This document shows, piece by piece, positions 21,296 to 28,274 of a DNA stretch of 41,768 nucleotides. The notes beneath the pieces were generated by a model, which ran no database searches, was not told the origin of the DNA, and worked only from the letters and a program-made list of their open reading frames with translations. Origin of the DNA: a virus; IMG/VR virus record IMGVR_UViG_3300046000_007074, positions 1 through 41,768 of that record; one strand, written 5' to 3'. The translations under genes and the position numbers were made by a program. Position 1 is the first letter of the stretch; each line of letters starts with the position of its first letter.

Positions 21296-22383
21296 CAGAG
21301 CTTCATGAACACGTTGACGAAGGACGACGGCTGCATCGACGAACCGGCATCGGTCGTGAAGGCGTGCCCGTGTGGGTTGTTGGCGACATTGATGCCCGAC
21401 GCAGATGCGCTGAACGTGCCGCCATTGGAATCGCCGGTCGTGCCCGTGTGGGTGTGGGTTTCCGTGCCGGCCTTGTCGCCCAGAGTGCGCGACGTGAGGC
21501 CGCTGCCAGCACCCGCGACGACCAGCGCCCGGCCGAGCATCGCCGACAGGGTGATCGTCTTGTTGGCGGCGAAGTCGGCCGCAGCACTCGCGCCGCGCCC
21601 CGTAGAGACCGGACAGATGCTGTTGCTGAAGGTGTTCCACAGATGGGTGAACAGGTCGGCGGTGTCGGCGTTCGCGCGGGTCGTCCCGCCGCTGGAGGCA
21701 TTGCCGATCGTGCCGTCGTCGACCTTCACCCACCCGGAAAGAGCGGTCGTGGCGCGCGAGCTGATGCGATAGTCGCCGGTTTCCCAGACCGCGCTGGCCG
21801 GCGAGAGCCACGCCGCGGCACTGCCGCTGATCCCGAGGAACTGCCCGCCGGTGCCGCGCGCGAGCCGGATATAGGCCGAGCCGTTGTGGGTGAGGATGTC
21901 CCCCGCCGTGGTCAGCTTGTCGAGCCCGCCGAGGCTGGCCTGCAGCGCCTGGATCAGGGCGTAATTGCTCTGCTCCGTCGCCGGGTCGCTGATGCTGCTC
22001 ACGGTGTAGCGCCCGACGATCTCGGCGAGCTGCTGCATCTGCATCGTGATCAGATCGAGCCGGGTTTCGACCACCTCGGGGTAATAGCCGCCCTGGTTGG
22101 CGAGCACGGTCGTCTGCGTGTAGGGCACCGTCCGCACGATGGTCAGCTTCGTCCCCGTCGCGATCGGCGAGCCGGTCAGCGGATAGGTGACGCTGCCGCC
22201 GGAGCGGCCACCGATGCCGGTCACGCTGAACTGGCTGGCCGACAGGGTCGTCTCGACGTCGTCGGCGTCGGTGTAGATCACCGTGAGGTGCGAGGCGTCG
22301 AGGATCGGGAAGGTGTAGGCGAACGACGTCGCGCTGGCATTGCCGTTGTGGATGACTTTGTTGGTCGTGGTCGTGAGGGCCAT
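21295..22383 (-). CDS. Tail fibre/spike protein with T7-type N-terminal domain
   Basis: The 362-residue protein begins with the T7 tail-fibre attachment domain: LTTTTNKVIHNGNASATSFAYTFPI, then LTVIYTDADDVETTLSASQFSVTGIG and KLTIVRTVPYTQTTVLANQGGYYPEVVETRLDLITMQMQQL (to about 120). The rest is a Ser/Gly/Ala/Thr-rich receptor-binding shaft and tip. The tip holds His-x-His motifs (ETHTHTG, NPHGHAF) near residues 310-345, known in fibre tips to coordinate iron. It follows the tail nozzle gene. Confidence 0.82.
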   Translation of the reverse strand: MALTTTTNKVIHNGNASATSFAYTFPILDASHLTVIYTDADDVETTLSASQFSVTGIGGRSGGSVTYPLTGSPIATGTKLTIVRTVPYTQTTVLANQGGYYPEVVETRLDLITMQMQQLAEIVGRYTVSSISDPATEQSNYALIQALQASLGGLDKLTTAGDILTHNGSAYIRLARGTGGQFLGISGSAAAWLSPASAVWETGDYRISSRATTALSGWVKVDDGTIGNASSGGTTRANADTADLFTHLWNTFSNSICPVSTGRGASAAADFAANKTITLSAMLGRALVVAGAGSGLTSRTLGDKAGTETHTHTGTTGDSNGGTFSASASGINVANNPHGHAFTTDAGSSMQPSSFVNVFMKL

Positions 22384-22386
22384 GGA

Positions 22387-24873
22387 TCAGGCTCCGGCTT
22401 CGATTCGGGGGATGATGGCGACGACGGTCGCGGGGAGCGGGTTGGCCTGGCGCACGAAGACCCGGCCCTGCGCGTTCCATGACGGGTCTATCAGCACCCG
22501 CTCGTCGCCGGTCGCCAGCATCGTCGGATAGCCGAACGTCTCGCCCTGCCGCTCCTTGATGTCGACGAGGCGGTCCGAGGTCGGCCCGGCGCTGAGGCCT
22601 CGGGTATCCTTCACCCGCAGCACCACCTCGCCGATGACCTTCTGGCGGCCCTGCAGGGTCGGTTGCCCGGCCTCGATGTTCAGCGTCTCCAGATCGCAGG
22701 TGTAGGCCAGCCCCGCCACCACCCGCCCGCAGGCGCGGGGCAGCGTGATCGTGCCGTTCGTGACCGTGGCCGCCGGCTGCACGGACCCGTCGCCGAGGAT
22801 CGCCAGCTCGCGGCCCTCCAGATGCCACAGGCCGCCCAGGGTCAGGGTGGCCAGCGCCCAGTCGGAAACCGCCGTGGCCTGCAGGGAGGTGTGCGGCGCC
22901 GTGTCCAGCGTGGCGCTGACATGGGTCGTATCGGTGTAGGCCGTCACCGTGACCGTGACCTGGTTCTGCCCGCTGCGCAGGATGTACTTCGCGCCGACCG
23001 AGGCCGCGGTGAAGGGCGTGTGCCCGGCCGCCGTGACGGTGACGGTCGCGCCCGCCGTCCACGTCGCGCCGCTGAGCGCCAGCGTGTCGCCGGTATCGGT
23101 GTTCCAGCCGTTGTAGCCGACGCCCGAATCGACGCACCACGCCGAATAGACGTCGGGGAAGTAGCGGCTCGCCATGCGCTCGATGTAGCGCACCGTCTGG
23201 CCGCCCACCGTCCGCTTGACCGCGAGATAGAGGATCGTCTCGCTGCCCTCCTGCACCGTCGCCACGCTCTCGACGATGCCATCGGTCACATGCCGCGACC
23301 AGGCGTAGACGTCGTGCTCCTTCAGGTAGGTGAAGCCCAGCAGGACGCCGTCGGAGCGCACGCACCAGATGATGCCGTCGGGATCGCGGGCATAGGCCCA
23401 TTCCTCGATGGTCTTGCCCTCGAACAGGTGGCCGGCGAGGATCGAGAGGTTGCGCCCCTGGAAGCTGTCGGACGCGAACTCATAGGCGACATCGCGGACC
23501 TTCTTGCCCGAGGCCGTGACATAGACCGCGCTGCTCTCGGTGCCGATCGGCGGCACGTCGGAGACGCCCTCGTAGCTCTGCGGCTTCACGGAACAATTGG
23601 CCGGGGTCATCACATCGGCCTGCGCGCCGGCCCAGGCCTTCCACACCGCGCCCGAGGTCCAGACGAGCAGGACGTTGAGGCTCAGCAGGTGGCGAATCTC
23701 GTTCACTTCGCGCGAGGCGATGGTGCGGGTGATGGCGTCGCTGTCCTTGGACGGCGTGCTGGTGTTCATGTTGTTGAAGGCGGCCGAGGCCGACGAATAG
23801 AGCGTCTGCGGCTTCTGGTTGGTGCGGGCGTACCACTGCCGGCCCTCGTGGTAGGTCGAGCAGCCGGGATATTTGTCGGCGGCGTCGAAGGGGTTGCGGT
23901 CCTCCGGCGGCGTGTCGGAGGTGTCCGGCGCCACGGTGGTATCGGTGAAGCCCGTCGCGCCGTCGCCGGACCGGCCGATGAAGCCATAGATCCCGTTCTT
24001 GCCCTTGTAGACGTTGTAGGAGTTGGCGCCGGCGGCGTTCGTCCAGGTGATGGTCGAGGTCTGGATGCCGGACGAGACCGAGGCCGAGGCAACCGATTCC
24101 TCGCCGGTTTCCTCGCTGACGGCCGTGACGACATAGTCGAAGCTTGAGCCGGCCGAAGTGGTGGCCAGCGCCGTCGGCGGCTGCTGCGTCGGGGCATAGG
24201 TGATGGCGGTCAGGGACCATGAGGCATGGCCGCTGCGGGTCAGGTTGCGCGGGGCGTAGGACGGGTGGGTGAGCGTCATCGTGTCGGCGCTCTGCACGAA
24301 CTTCAGGCGCGGCAGATCGGCCGTCACGTAGGGCGTCGCCAGGGTATAGAGCCGGGCCACCGTGCCGCCCGAGGTCCAGGTGCCGTAGCCCGAGGTGTCG
24401 ATGCCCACGGCAAAGGTGGTGGCGCTGAGGGCCGTGATGGCGAGCTGGCGGCGGTTGATCTCCGTCATGCCCGCGACGTCCTGGATGAACACGGTATCGC
24501 CGGTCGAATAGCCGTGCGCGCCCGAAGTGCTGACCACCCCGGGATTGTTCCGGGTGATGCCGGTGATCGTCACGGCGCTTTCGAGGACGTGGCCGCCGTC
24601 CTTGATCACGCGCATCTGCTGGTCCCCGAACTCCAGCACGTAGGTCTGCTCGGTGTTGAAGGCGAAGGGCACCAGCCGCGGGCGCTTGGCGGCGTTCAGC
24701 ACCTGCCCGACAAAGCCCGTCCCTGCCCGGGTCGAGGCGCCGCCGAACGGGTGGATGAAAAAATTTAGACACGTGGCCAAGCCAACTTGATATTTTGCCA
24801 AGTCAACTCTGCCGTGCAGAGCGGGTGATAATTCCCCAGCGGCAAAACTTGGAAGAACTAGCGGCATCGGCAT
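22387..24873 (-). CDS. Tail nozzle/tubular protein (T7 gp12-like) with a recoded 5' end
   Basis: The 828-residue beta-rich protein matches the tail nozzle proteins of podoviruses: LVLPSFAAGELSPALHGRVDLAKYQVGL at the N-terminus, QTYVLEFGDQQMRVIKDGG, an FCCH-type insert (ITRNNPGVVSTSGAHGYSTGDTVFI), a fibronectin-like region (TSAGSSFDYVVTAVSEETGEES) and the C-terminal VIGEVVLRVKDTRGL plus GYPTMLATGDERVLIDPSWN. Codons 1 to about 41 (24873 to about 24752) are much more AT-rich than the rest of the gene, with codons rarely used here (TTA, AAA, ATA, AAT, TTT). Its start lies next to the HNH gene at 24972, and a stub of the old start remains at 25464-25476. Confidence 0.85.
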   Translation of the reverse strand: MPMPLVLPSFAAGELSPALHGRVDLAKYQVGLATCLNFFIHPFGGASTRAGTGFVGQVLNAAKRPRLVPFAFNTEQTYVLEFGDQQMRVIKDGGHVLESAVTITGITRNNPGVVSTSGAHGYSTGDTVFIQDVAGMTEINRRQLAITALSATTFAVGIDTSGYGTWTSGGTVARLYTLATPYVTADLPRLKFVQSADTMTLTHPSYAPRNLTRSGHASWSLTAITYAPTQQPPTALATTSAGSSFDYVVTAVSEETGEESVASASVSSGIQTSTITWTNAAGANSYNVYKGKNGIYGFIGRSGDGATGFTDTTVAPDTSDTPPEDRNPFDAADKYPGCSTYHEGRQWYARTNQKPQTLYSSASAAFNNMNTSTPSKDSDAITRTIASREVNEIRHLLSLNVLLVWTSGAVWKAWAGAQADVMTPANCSVKPQSYEGVSDVPPIGTESSAVYVTASGKKVRDVAYEFASDSFQGRNLSILAGHLFEGKTIEEWAYARDPDGIIWCVRSDGVLLGFTYLKEHDVYAWSRHVTDGIVESVATVQEGSETILYLAVKRTVGGQTVRYIERMASRYFPDVYSAWCVDSGVGYNGWNTDTGDTLALSGATWTAGATVTVTAAGHTPFTAASVGAKYILRSGQNQVTVTVTAYTDTTHVSATLDTAPHTSLQATAVSDWALATLTLGGLWHLEGRELAILGDGSVQPAATVTNGTITLPRACGRVVAGLAYTCDLETLNIEAGQPTLQGRQKVIGEVVLRVKDTRGLSAGPTSDRLVDIKERQGETFGYPTMLATGDERVLIDPSWNAQGRVFVRQANPLPATVVAIIPRIEAGA

Positions 24874-24971
24874 GGAAGCCTCTCATGCAATCCGCTAAAG
24901 TGCGGAGCCGAGCGGCGCGCCAACGCCAACCCGGCCCCTGACCTAAATCGCTGAAAGGAGCGACCCCGGCT
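24874..24971 (+). promoter_or_regulatory. Leader of the first HNH cassette
   Basis: This 98-bp stretch separates the divergent starts of the nozzle gene (minus) and the HNH gene (plus). Toward the HNH gene it reads GCCCCTGACCTAAATCGCTG, AAAGGAGC, with the GGAG 14 bases from the ATG. The second cassette's leader (26680-26783) has the related GCCCTAACCACCACCGCTG, AAACGGAGC, so the two leaders are homologous. On the minus strand GAGAGG serves the nozzle start. Confidence 0.55.
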
Positions 24972-25466
24972 ATGTCCAAGTCTCACAACATTTACGCGAA
25001 ACGCAATAGCCCTCTGACTGAGCGGCTTTCCCTTTATGCCAAACCAGACCCCAGCGGCTGCACGATCTGGACGAAGAGTCGAGACCGTTTCGGGTATGGC
25101 TACGCCAGCGTTAAGGGCCGTCGCATCTACATGCATCGATTTGCTTGGGAGACGGTTAATGGCCCGATTCCCGCCGGCCTTTGCGCCCTGCACAAGTGCG
25201 ACAACCCGCCTTGCTGCAATCCAGACCACCTGTTTATCGGAACGCGGCGCGACAACAATGCTGACAAGATGGCCAAGGGGAGACAGTCGCACGGGGAACC
25301 CCATGCGCATCGCGGCTCCAGTCATGGCCACGCCAAACTGACGGAGCAGGATGTGATTGCGATCCGACGCGACTGGATTTCTCACGAATCCGTTGCCGCG
25401 CGCTATGGCGTGAGCGCGTCTCTGATCTCGATGATCAGGGCTAGAAAGATTTGGACGCATATCTAG
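24972..25466 (+). CDS. HNH homing endonuclease (cassette 1)
   Basis: The 164-residue protein is on the plus strand inside a minus-strand operon. The HNH_3 core reads GRRIYMHRFAWETVNGPIPAG, LCALHKCDNPPCCNPDHLFIGTRRDNNADKMAKGRQSHGE (about 48-110), with the paired His and Asn-Pro-x-His-Leu motif of phage homing nucleases. A C-terminal HTH (LTEQDVIAIRRDWISHESVAARYGVSASLISMIRARKIW) would recognise DNA. It is clearly related to the HNH protein at 26784-27266. The stop sits in CTAGGCGA, shared by both cassettes, and the displaced 5' end of the nozzle gene lies immediately beyond. It probably cuts phages lacking the insertion. Confidence 0.93.
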   Translation: MSKSHNIYAKRNSPLTERLSLYAKPDPSGCTIWTKSRDRFGYGYASVKGRRIYMHRFAWETVNGPIPAGLCALHKCDNPPCCNPDHLFIGTRRDNNADKMAKGRQSHGEPHAHRGSSHGHAKLTEQDVIAIRRDWISHESVAARYGVSASLISMIRARKIWTHI

Positions 25467-25476
25467 GCGAACCATC
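25464..25476 (-). pseudogene. Stub of the original nozzle-gene start
   Basis: On the minus strand ATG GTT CGC CTA G starts at 25476, sharing a base with the stop of the tail adaptor gene (TGATG), the coupling used all along this operon. It runs four codons (M-V-R-L), then enters HNH sequence. The working nozzle gene now starts about 600 bp further on. I infer this is the original start codon, cut off by the HNH insertion. Confidence 0.65.
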
Positions 25477-26119
25477 AGCGATACCCGCCGAGCCAGCCGA
25501 AGGGGGCGTCTTCGTAGCCGCGCACGGCCAGCGATTCGGAGACCTGAAAGCGATCCGTCGACGACTGTTCGTTGGCGCTGTCGGCCATGGCTTTCTCGAC
25601 GCGGTCCTGTGCGTGGCGCGCGAGGCGCTCGGCAAGGTCGGCCTTCTGGGTGATGGCGTGCGCAGTGGCGGCGGCGAGGCAGTCCACGAATGCCAGGATG
25701 AAGGCCGAACTGAATTGCGCCGGATCCGTGACCCGCTGGCCGAAGACCGCCGTCGTGATCGAATCGTTGCAGAGCAGGAACTGATTGACGCCGTCCGACG
25801 CGATCTCGAACGGGATCGCCAGGCCGTTCCAGCGGTGCCAGTACCAGCCGCCCGCGAAGTCGAGCCGCCACATCTTCAGGCAGTCCGCCGGGTAGGCGTA
25901 GCTGTAGGCCCAGCGCGCCGGCGGCGTCCCCGAGGACGACAGGGCGCGCGTCACGCGGTTGAAGTTGAAGTCGAGCATGCCCTGCAGGTCATCGCGGATC
26001 GTCGCGTACCAGAGGTTGATCTGGCGGGCCTCGGTGCTGTTCTCGGTCAGGTCGGCGATCGTGGCGCGCGTGCCGAGCCGCGAGAGCGCCATGTTGGCGA
26101 TGTCGACGTCGGTGGCCAT
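25475..26119 (-). CDS. Tail adaptor protein (T7 gp11-like)
   Basis: The 214-residue protein matches the head-tail adaptor/tubular protein A family: VDIANMALSRLGTRATIADLTENSTEARQINLWYATIRDDLQGMLDFNF, then RWAYSYAYPADCLKMWRLDF and FSSAFILAFVDCLAAATAHAITQ, ending in a helical tail. It joins the portal to the nozzle. ATG 26119 overlaps the holin stop by TGATG, so tail and lysis genes share one transcript. Its neighbour, the nozzle gene, is now separated from it by the HNH cassette. Confidence 0.85.
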   Translation of the reverse strand: MATDVDIANMALSRLGTRATIADLTENSTEARQINLWYATIRDDLQGMLDFNFNRVTRALSSSGTPPARWAYSYAYPADCLKMWRLDFAGGWYWHRWNGLAIPFEIASDGVNQFLLCNDSITTAVFGQRVTDPAQFSSAFILAFVDCLAAATAHAITQKADLAERLARHAQDRVEKAMADSANEQSSTDRFQVSESLAVRGYEDAPFGWLGGYR

Positions 26120-26679
26120 CAGGAATCCCTCTTGGCAACGGCCGCGCGCAGGGTGACATCCTTCGCCGCCGAGCCGCTTGAGCTGCCCAGCCAGTAGGAC
26201 AGGACCATGCCGTAGCCGGTGGCCGCCGAGCCGCCGAGCAGCAACAGCGCCTCCTTCATGCCCTCCGGCACGTTCTTCGCGAACAGCATGTAGACGAAGC
26301 CGGCGAACACGACGATCGCCAGCACGGACACGATGGGCGAGCCCCAGGCGATGGCGCTGCCGGCCTTGGCAAGCTCGACGGTCTGCGAACGGGCGGACGC
26401 CACATCGGCGATGCGGGCGTTCAGTTCCTCAAGCGCCTGCCGGTTCATCTGAGCTTCATGGTTCCGGGCGTCGGCCTCGGCTTGAAGAACGGCCATCTTG
26501 AATTGAAGCGCAAGGTTCGGATCGGCGGCAACCGCCCGCTCGATGCCGTCGGCGTCCGTGGTGCCGAGAATGTCCTGCGCGATGCCGGTGATCTTCGATA
26601 CGGCGTTGCCGGTCTTGTCGCCCATCAGCCAACTAGCGACTGTTGGAGCAATCCCCAATAACAGCGGAATCAGTGGCAT
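26119..26679 (-). CDS. Holin of the 3TM gene-transfer-agent type, 5' end recoded
   Basis: The 186-residue protein matches the GTA 3TM holin family: MPLIPLLLGIAPTVASWLMG first segment, DADGIERAVAADPNLALQFKMAVLQAEADARNHEAQMNR middle, then membrane helices at about 115-134 (PIVSVLAIVVFAGFVYMLFA) and 144-165 (ALLLLGGSAATGYGMVLSYWLG). It releases the endolysin by permeabilising the inner membrane. Codons 1-15 encode nearly the same peptide as the stub at 27263-27310 but with different synonymous codons, the mark left by the HNH insertion between 26680 and 27266. Confidence 0.85.
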   Translation of the reverse strand: MPLIPLLLGIAPTVASWLMGDKTGNAVSKITGIAQDILGTTDADGIERAVAADPNLALQFKMAVLQAEADARNHEAQMNRQALEELNARIADVASARSQTVELAKAGSAIAWGSPIVSVLAIVVFAGFVYMLFAKNVPEGMKEALLLLGGSAATGYGMVLSYWLGSSSGSAAKDVTLRAAVAKRDS

Positions 26680-26783
26680 CGCTGGCCTCCATATTCAATT
26701 TTCAGTAGAATAAAGGCGGGCTCAAGGAGCGTCGGAAGCGCCCCATTGAGCCCTAACCACCACCGCTGAAACGGAGCAGGTAG
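26680..26783 (+). promoter_or_regulatory. Leader of the second HNH cassette with an 8-bp hairpin
   Basis: The 104-bp gap between the divergent holin and HNH starts contains the perfect inverted repeat GGGCTCAA (26718-26725) / TTGAGCCC (26746-26753). It could stop read-through or control the HNH gene. Downstream, GCTGAAACGGAGC places GGAG about 8 bases before the ATG. This 3' part is related to the leader of cassette 1. The AT-rich part next to the holin start (26690-26714) supplies its new upstream region. Confidence 0.55.
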
Positions 26784-27266
26784 ATGGCTGATACGACTCC
26801 TAGCAAATGGCACGTCACGCGCAATTGGCCCGCAGTAGAAAAACTGGCGCACTACTCCGCGCCCGGACGAAACGGGTGCGTTCTGTTCACTGGAACACTC
26901 GACAGGGATGGCTACGGACAACTCACGATCCTTGGGAGAATCCGTAAAGCCCACCGCCTTGCATGGGAGGTGGCGAACGGACCCATCCCGGCCGGCCTTG
27001 TTGTGTGCCACGCCTGCGATGTCCCGAGGTGTATCAACCCCAACCATCTCTTTTTGGGGACACAGGCAGCCAACATGGCGGACAAGGGCGCGAAGAAGCG
27101 GCAGCCACATGGCGAGGCCCAATACATGGCGCGGCTGGACGCTGCACAAGTGCGCGCGATCCGCGAGGCCGCAGGCACGATGCGCTCCATTGGAGAGGCG
27201 CATGGCATCGCGCCCCAGACCGTCTGGAAAATCCGCAAGAGGATGATTTGGCGCCATCTTGACTAG
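26784..27266 (+). CDS. HNH homing endonuclease (cassette 2)
   Basis: The 160-residue plus-strand protein is a homologue of the HNH gene at 24972: KAHRLAWEVANGPIPAGLVVCHACDVPRCINPNHLFLGTQAANMADKGAKKRQPHGE (about 55-112) matches position by position, with the same NGPIPAG and NP-x-HLF-x-GT signatures. A C-terminal HTH follows (LDAAQVRAIREAAGTMRSIGEAHGIAPQTVWKIRKRMIW). It lies between the endolysin and holin genes, and its stop forms the CTAGGCGA junction with the old holin 5' end. It probably spreads by cutting cassette-free holin genes. Confidence 0.93.
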   Translation: MADTTPSKWHVTRNWPAVEKLAHYSAPGRNGCVLFTGTLDRDGYGQLTILGRIRKAHRLAWEVANGPIPAGLVVCHACDVPRCINPNHLFLGTQAANMADKGAKKRQPHGEAQYMARLDAAQVRAIREAAGTMRSIGEAHGIAPQTVWKIRKRMIWRHLD

Positions 27267-27310
27267 GCGACGGTCGGCGCCAGGCCGAGCAGCAGGGGGA
27301 TGAGCGGCAT
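27263..27310 (-). pseudogene. 15-codon stub of the original holin start
   Basis: From ATG 27310, sharing a base with the endolysin stop (TGATG), the minus strand encodes MPLIPLLLGLAPTVA and then TAG made at the HNH junction. The functional holin at 26679 begins MPLIPLLLGIAPTVA, the same peptide but for Leu10/Ile. Most of the codons differ at synonymous positions (for example CTC/CTG, CCC/CCG, CTG/TTA, GCC/GCT). So this is the severed original 5' end, still carrying the operon's coupling signal. Confidence 0.9.
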
Positions 27311-27852
27311 CAGAGGTTCCTTTCGTAGGCCGCCGCCATCAGGCCGGCATAGCGATCGACCTGCCCCAGCCCGTTGTAGCGAGCGGCGAAGGCGTGCCAG
27401 TCCTTGCGGCGCAGCGCGTCGACCAGCACCGCGTCGGCGTTGATGAAGCGCACGAAGGCGTCGAGCTGGCCCGCGTCCGTGCCCATCGCCTCGCGCATGG
27501 CCTGCGGGCTCTCGTAGCCCAGCGTCCGCCAGTGAAAGCCCATGATCTGATAGGCGCCCCAGCTCGTCGACTGGATGGCCGCGCCCTCGTCCAGTGCCGC
27601 GGCTTCGTCGAACTGCACCCACGCCTCGCCCTGGTTGCGCGCGGCCAGCGACGGCGTCCACGCACGGCACGAGATATGCGGGTGGCTCTCATTGAACTGG
27701 TAGCCGGTGAGCTTGCCGAACCAGTGGGCCTCGAGCCGGATGATCGGCAGCCCGTCGCGAAAGCCGCGCCCGCTGCTCTCGACCTCGGCGATGGCCTTCA
27801 CGGCGGCAATCTCGACGCCGATCCGGTCGGCCGCTGACTGATAGTCGATCAT
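27310..27852 (-). CDS. Endolysin, N-acetylmuramidase family (PF11860)
   Basis: The 180-residue enzyme cleaves peptidoglycan at the end of infection. Family marks: AAVKAIAEVESSGRGF with catalytic Glu25, GLPIIRLEAHWFGKLTGYQF, TSWGAYQIMGFHWRTLGYESPQAM (about 95-118), and ALRRKDWHAFAARYNGLGQ near the C-terminus. It has no signal peptide, so export depends on the holin. Its stop couples to the holin stub, while the intact holin is now 630 bp downstream. It overlaps the upstream lysis-associated gene by 4 bases. Confidence 0.9.
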   Translation of the reverse strand: MIDYQSAADRIGVEIAAVKAIAEVESSGRGFRDGLPIIRLEAHWFGKLTGYQFNESHPHISCRAWTPSLAARNQGEAWVQFDEAAALDEGAAIQSTSWGAYQIMGFHWRTLGYESPQAMREAMGTDAGQLDAFVRFINADAVLVDALRRKDWHAFAARYNGLGQVDRYAGLMAAAYERNL

Positions 27853-28166
27853 GGATTGCCCCTCACTGGCGGCGGCGGGTTGCGGTTCTCCACCATTCGA
27901 TCAAGCTGCCGCCCTACGCGCTCGACCTCTGCCTTGGTGGCCTTGCTGTCGGCGCGCAGCTCGATCAGCGCGGTTTTCATGGTGTCGAGCGTCTCGGTGG
28001 CCTTTTCGTCGCGCATCTCGCCCTTGTCGACACGCTGAGCGAGCGCCTTGATGTCGGACTGCAGCGCCCCCCAGGTCGTGGCGAGCGCGATCACACCGAT
28101 AGCGATGGTGATGTAATTGCCGGTTGAAACCCGGTTCTCGAACTTCGGCGATTCCATCTCGCTCAT
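27849..28166 (-). CDS. Membrane-anchored coiled-coil protein of the lysis cassette
   Basis: The 105-residue protein has one transmembrane segment near residues 17-36 (GNYITIAIGVIALATTWGAL) followed by a long coiled coil (SDIKALAQRVDKGEMRDEKATETLDTMKTALIELRADSKATKAEVERVGRQLDRMV). This N-in, periplasmic coiled-coil layout is that of an inner-membrane spanin (Rz-like) or accessory holin. ATG 28166 is preferred over GTG 28172 for spacing to GAGGG. Its stop overlaps the endolysin start, so the lysis genes form one block. Confidence 0.7.
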   Translation of the reverse strand: MSEMESPKFENRVSTGNYITIAIGVIALATTWGALQSDIKALAQRVDKGEMRDEKATETLDTMKTALIELRADSKATKAEVERVGRQLDRMVENRNPPPPVRGNP

Positions 28167-28178
28167 AGACACCCGCCC

Positions 28179-28256
28179 TCAGTCTTGTAGTGGTTGGTCA
28201 TGCGCCGATGTCCACGGTGTCGGGTCGAAGATCAGGCGCTTTGCAGGTTCGTTCAC
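28179..28256 (-). CDS. Possible 25-residue protein
   Basis: GTG 28256 has GGAG nine bases upstream and opens a 25-codon frame (VNEPAKRLIFDPTPWTSAHD...) ending at 28179, filling most of the gap between the lectin-like gene and the spanin-like gene. Its codon choice is consistent with coding but the frame is too short to be sure. No function assigned. Confidence 0.4.
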   Translation of the reverse strand: MNEPAKRLIFDPTPWTSAHDQPLQD

Positions 28257-28274
28257 GGCCCGATTCTCCTTTGG

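Noticed and set aside
21295-22383. Diversity-generating retroelement as in phage BPP-1
   Set aside because: There is no reverse transcriptase gene in the window and no template/variable repeat pair next to the fibre gene.
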